From a methanogenic archaeon (lineage in GTDB: Archaea; Thermoplasmatota; Thermoplasmata; Methanomassiliicoccales; Methanomethylophilaceae): DNA of 7,163 nucleotides. Below the pieces are notes generated by a model, which worked only from the letters and a program-made list of their open reading frames with translations, was not told the origin of the DNA and ran no database searches. Where the stretch lies: NCBI GenBank assembly GCA_902787415.1, contig CADAGG010000098.1, forward strand, positions 1 to 7,163. Reading direction: 5' to 3'. This document shows, in pieces, positions 6,174-7,163 of this stretch (its first letter is position 1; each line of letters opens with the position of its first letter). The position numbers and the translations under genes were made by a program.

Positions 6174-7163
6174 ACTGTTCGACATCGATTTATCTGATTT
6201 CAACAAATGGCTTGTGCTCGGGTGCAACGATAAAGGAATCGTATCGTTGGCCAAACTCAAACTGAAATCCACGGGGAACTTCTCGACCCATGCTGAAATC
6301 GATTTGGGAAGAATGATGCCCGATACCTATGAAATAGAAAAATTCGAATCGGCCCATATCTCACTGGACTGCTTATTCTTCCGTAAGAACGAGTTGCATC
6401 TCAGAGGTAACAAGGTTATCTATCGTAACAGTACATCCAATCCCCAGAGGCCGTACACCCTCACCTACGGCCTTATCAAAAAGAATGGGGTCAGCAAGGG
6501 CAAATCCCTGATGCCGGATATCAGCAGACTCTCTTCTAGCATCATCAAGGTGTCCGAGGACAGATACGTCTTGATCACAAACGGATCGGTCACTGAAGAA
6601 CCGCAGATATCCTCGGAATCCGAAGGCCCGGATATGCACAAAGACGAGGAAAGAGACGACCAAACACGTCCCCTGATGAGACTCATGTCTCCTGCTACGG
6701 GCAGGATGGTCCGTCTGAACAAGAACCATAACTCCGAGGGGATGATGTATGGGTGCAACGGCTATGACATCAGAGATTCCGTGGCTGTATCGCTGAAAGG
6801 CGGTTCGTTCCTTGCGGTAGAGTTTTCCAACGATACCGACACCATCGTATCGACCCGTGACGTATCGACCGGAAAGGAATACCCTGAAGGTGGCGAGGCG
6901 GTCTGCGGAAAGATCCTGGACAGCGATGAGGATACCATCCTTGTGGGACTGATGAACAAAGGCGATAGGCTAAGCAGGATAACCAAAGCCGTGAGATACG
7001 ATCATCACATGATTCCTATTCCTGGGACGGAGATGAATATCCCTGTACAGCTGTGGAGAGGGGTTAAACCCTGGAGATTCTGTTCCGATTCGGAAAGGAT
7101 CAGGCTGGTGGATTATTCGTTCGACGGGTGGACGCTGGCCGTGTGCGCCGACGGCGTGACGCT
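6151..7163 (+). CDS. Beta-propeller-like protein, C-terminal segment after a +1 frame change, runs off the window
   Basis: This frame has no stop from 6118 to the window end and gives 337 full codons from 6151. It opens with YLGSDGHELFDIDLSDFNKW, which completes the blade begun in the previous frame. Further strands are seen at 65-79 (AHISLDCLFFRKNEL), 136-145 (DRYVLITNGS), 210-234 (near DSVAVSLKGGSFLAVEF) and the final FDGWTLAVCADGVTL. Around residues 153-172 an acidic stretch (8 D/E in 20) forms a likely exposed loop. In-frame starts exist only well inside the coding-like sequence (GTG 6214, ATG 6313) and lack clear ribosome sites, so an independent start is doubtful. Most likely it is the 3' part of the gene starting at 5433. 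The end of the protein lies outside the window. Confidence 0.65.

Noticed and set aside
6373..6986. Minus-strand ORFs of 118, 97 and 74 codons
   Set aside because: All are antisense to the long open propeller frame and have no coding features of their own.

Overview
The window looks archaeal. Two intergenic regions carry TATA boxes of the archaeal type (TTTATATA and relatives) at distances suited to TBP/TFB promoters, and genes are preceded by GGAGG-like ribosome sites. A tandem family of Sel1-repeat proteins, a phenylacetate-CoA ligase and in-frame TAG codons inside apparent coding sequence together suggest the methanogen order Methanomassiliicoccales. That placement is an inference; no marker gene is present to prove it.

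Layout. (1) 1-390, minus strand: the N-terminal 130 codons of a phenylacetate-CoA ligase (PaaK family), cut by the window edge. A perfect 10-bp palindrome overlaps its probable TATA box at 414-437. (2) 460-3708, minus strand: three adjacent Sel1-like-repeat (SLR) genes, read 492 aa, then 339 aa, then 243 aa. They have gaps of 18 and 0 bases, so almost certainly form one operon. The block is GC-rich with GC-rich third positions. (3) 3709-4307: a divergent intergenic region. It holds the Sel1 promoter, a weakly supported ORF or gene remnant, a strong plus-strand TATA box, and a leader with mutually exclusive hairpins just before a ribosome site. (4) 4308-7163, plus strand: beta-propeller-like coding sequence at lower GC. 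The first gene (372 codons) ends in TAG. The next reading unit starts 6 bases later in the same frame, is interrupted by another TAG at 5829-5831, continues without a usable start codon to about 6150, then shifts frame by one base and stays open to the window end.

How the parts may fit. Sel1 solenoids and beta-propellers are both protein-interaction scaffolds, and here they are transcribed divergently from one shared region. They may supply interaction partners in one system, but nothing here gives a biochemical activity. The most notable point is the plus-strand unit: from 4308 to about 6150 one frame runs with only TAG interruptions (no TAA or TGA), whereas all three Sel1 genes stop at TGA. 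Pyrrolysine insertion or other TAG readthrough, a decaying pseudogene, and sequencing error are all open explanations.
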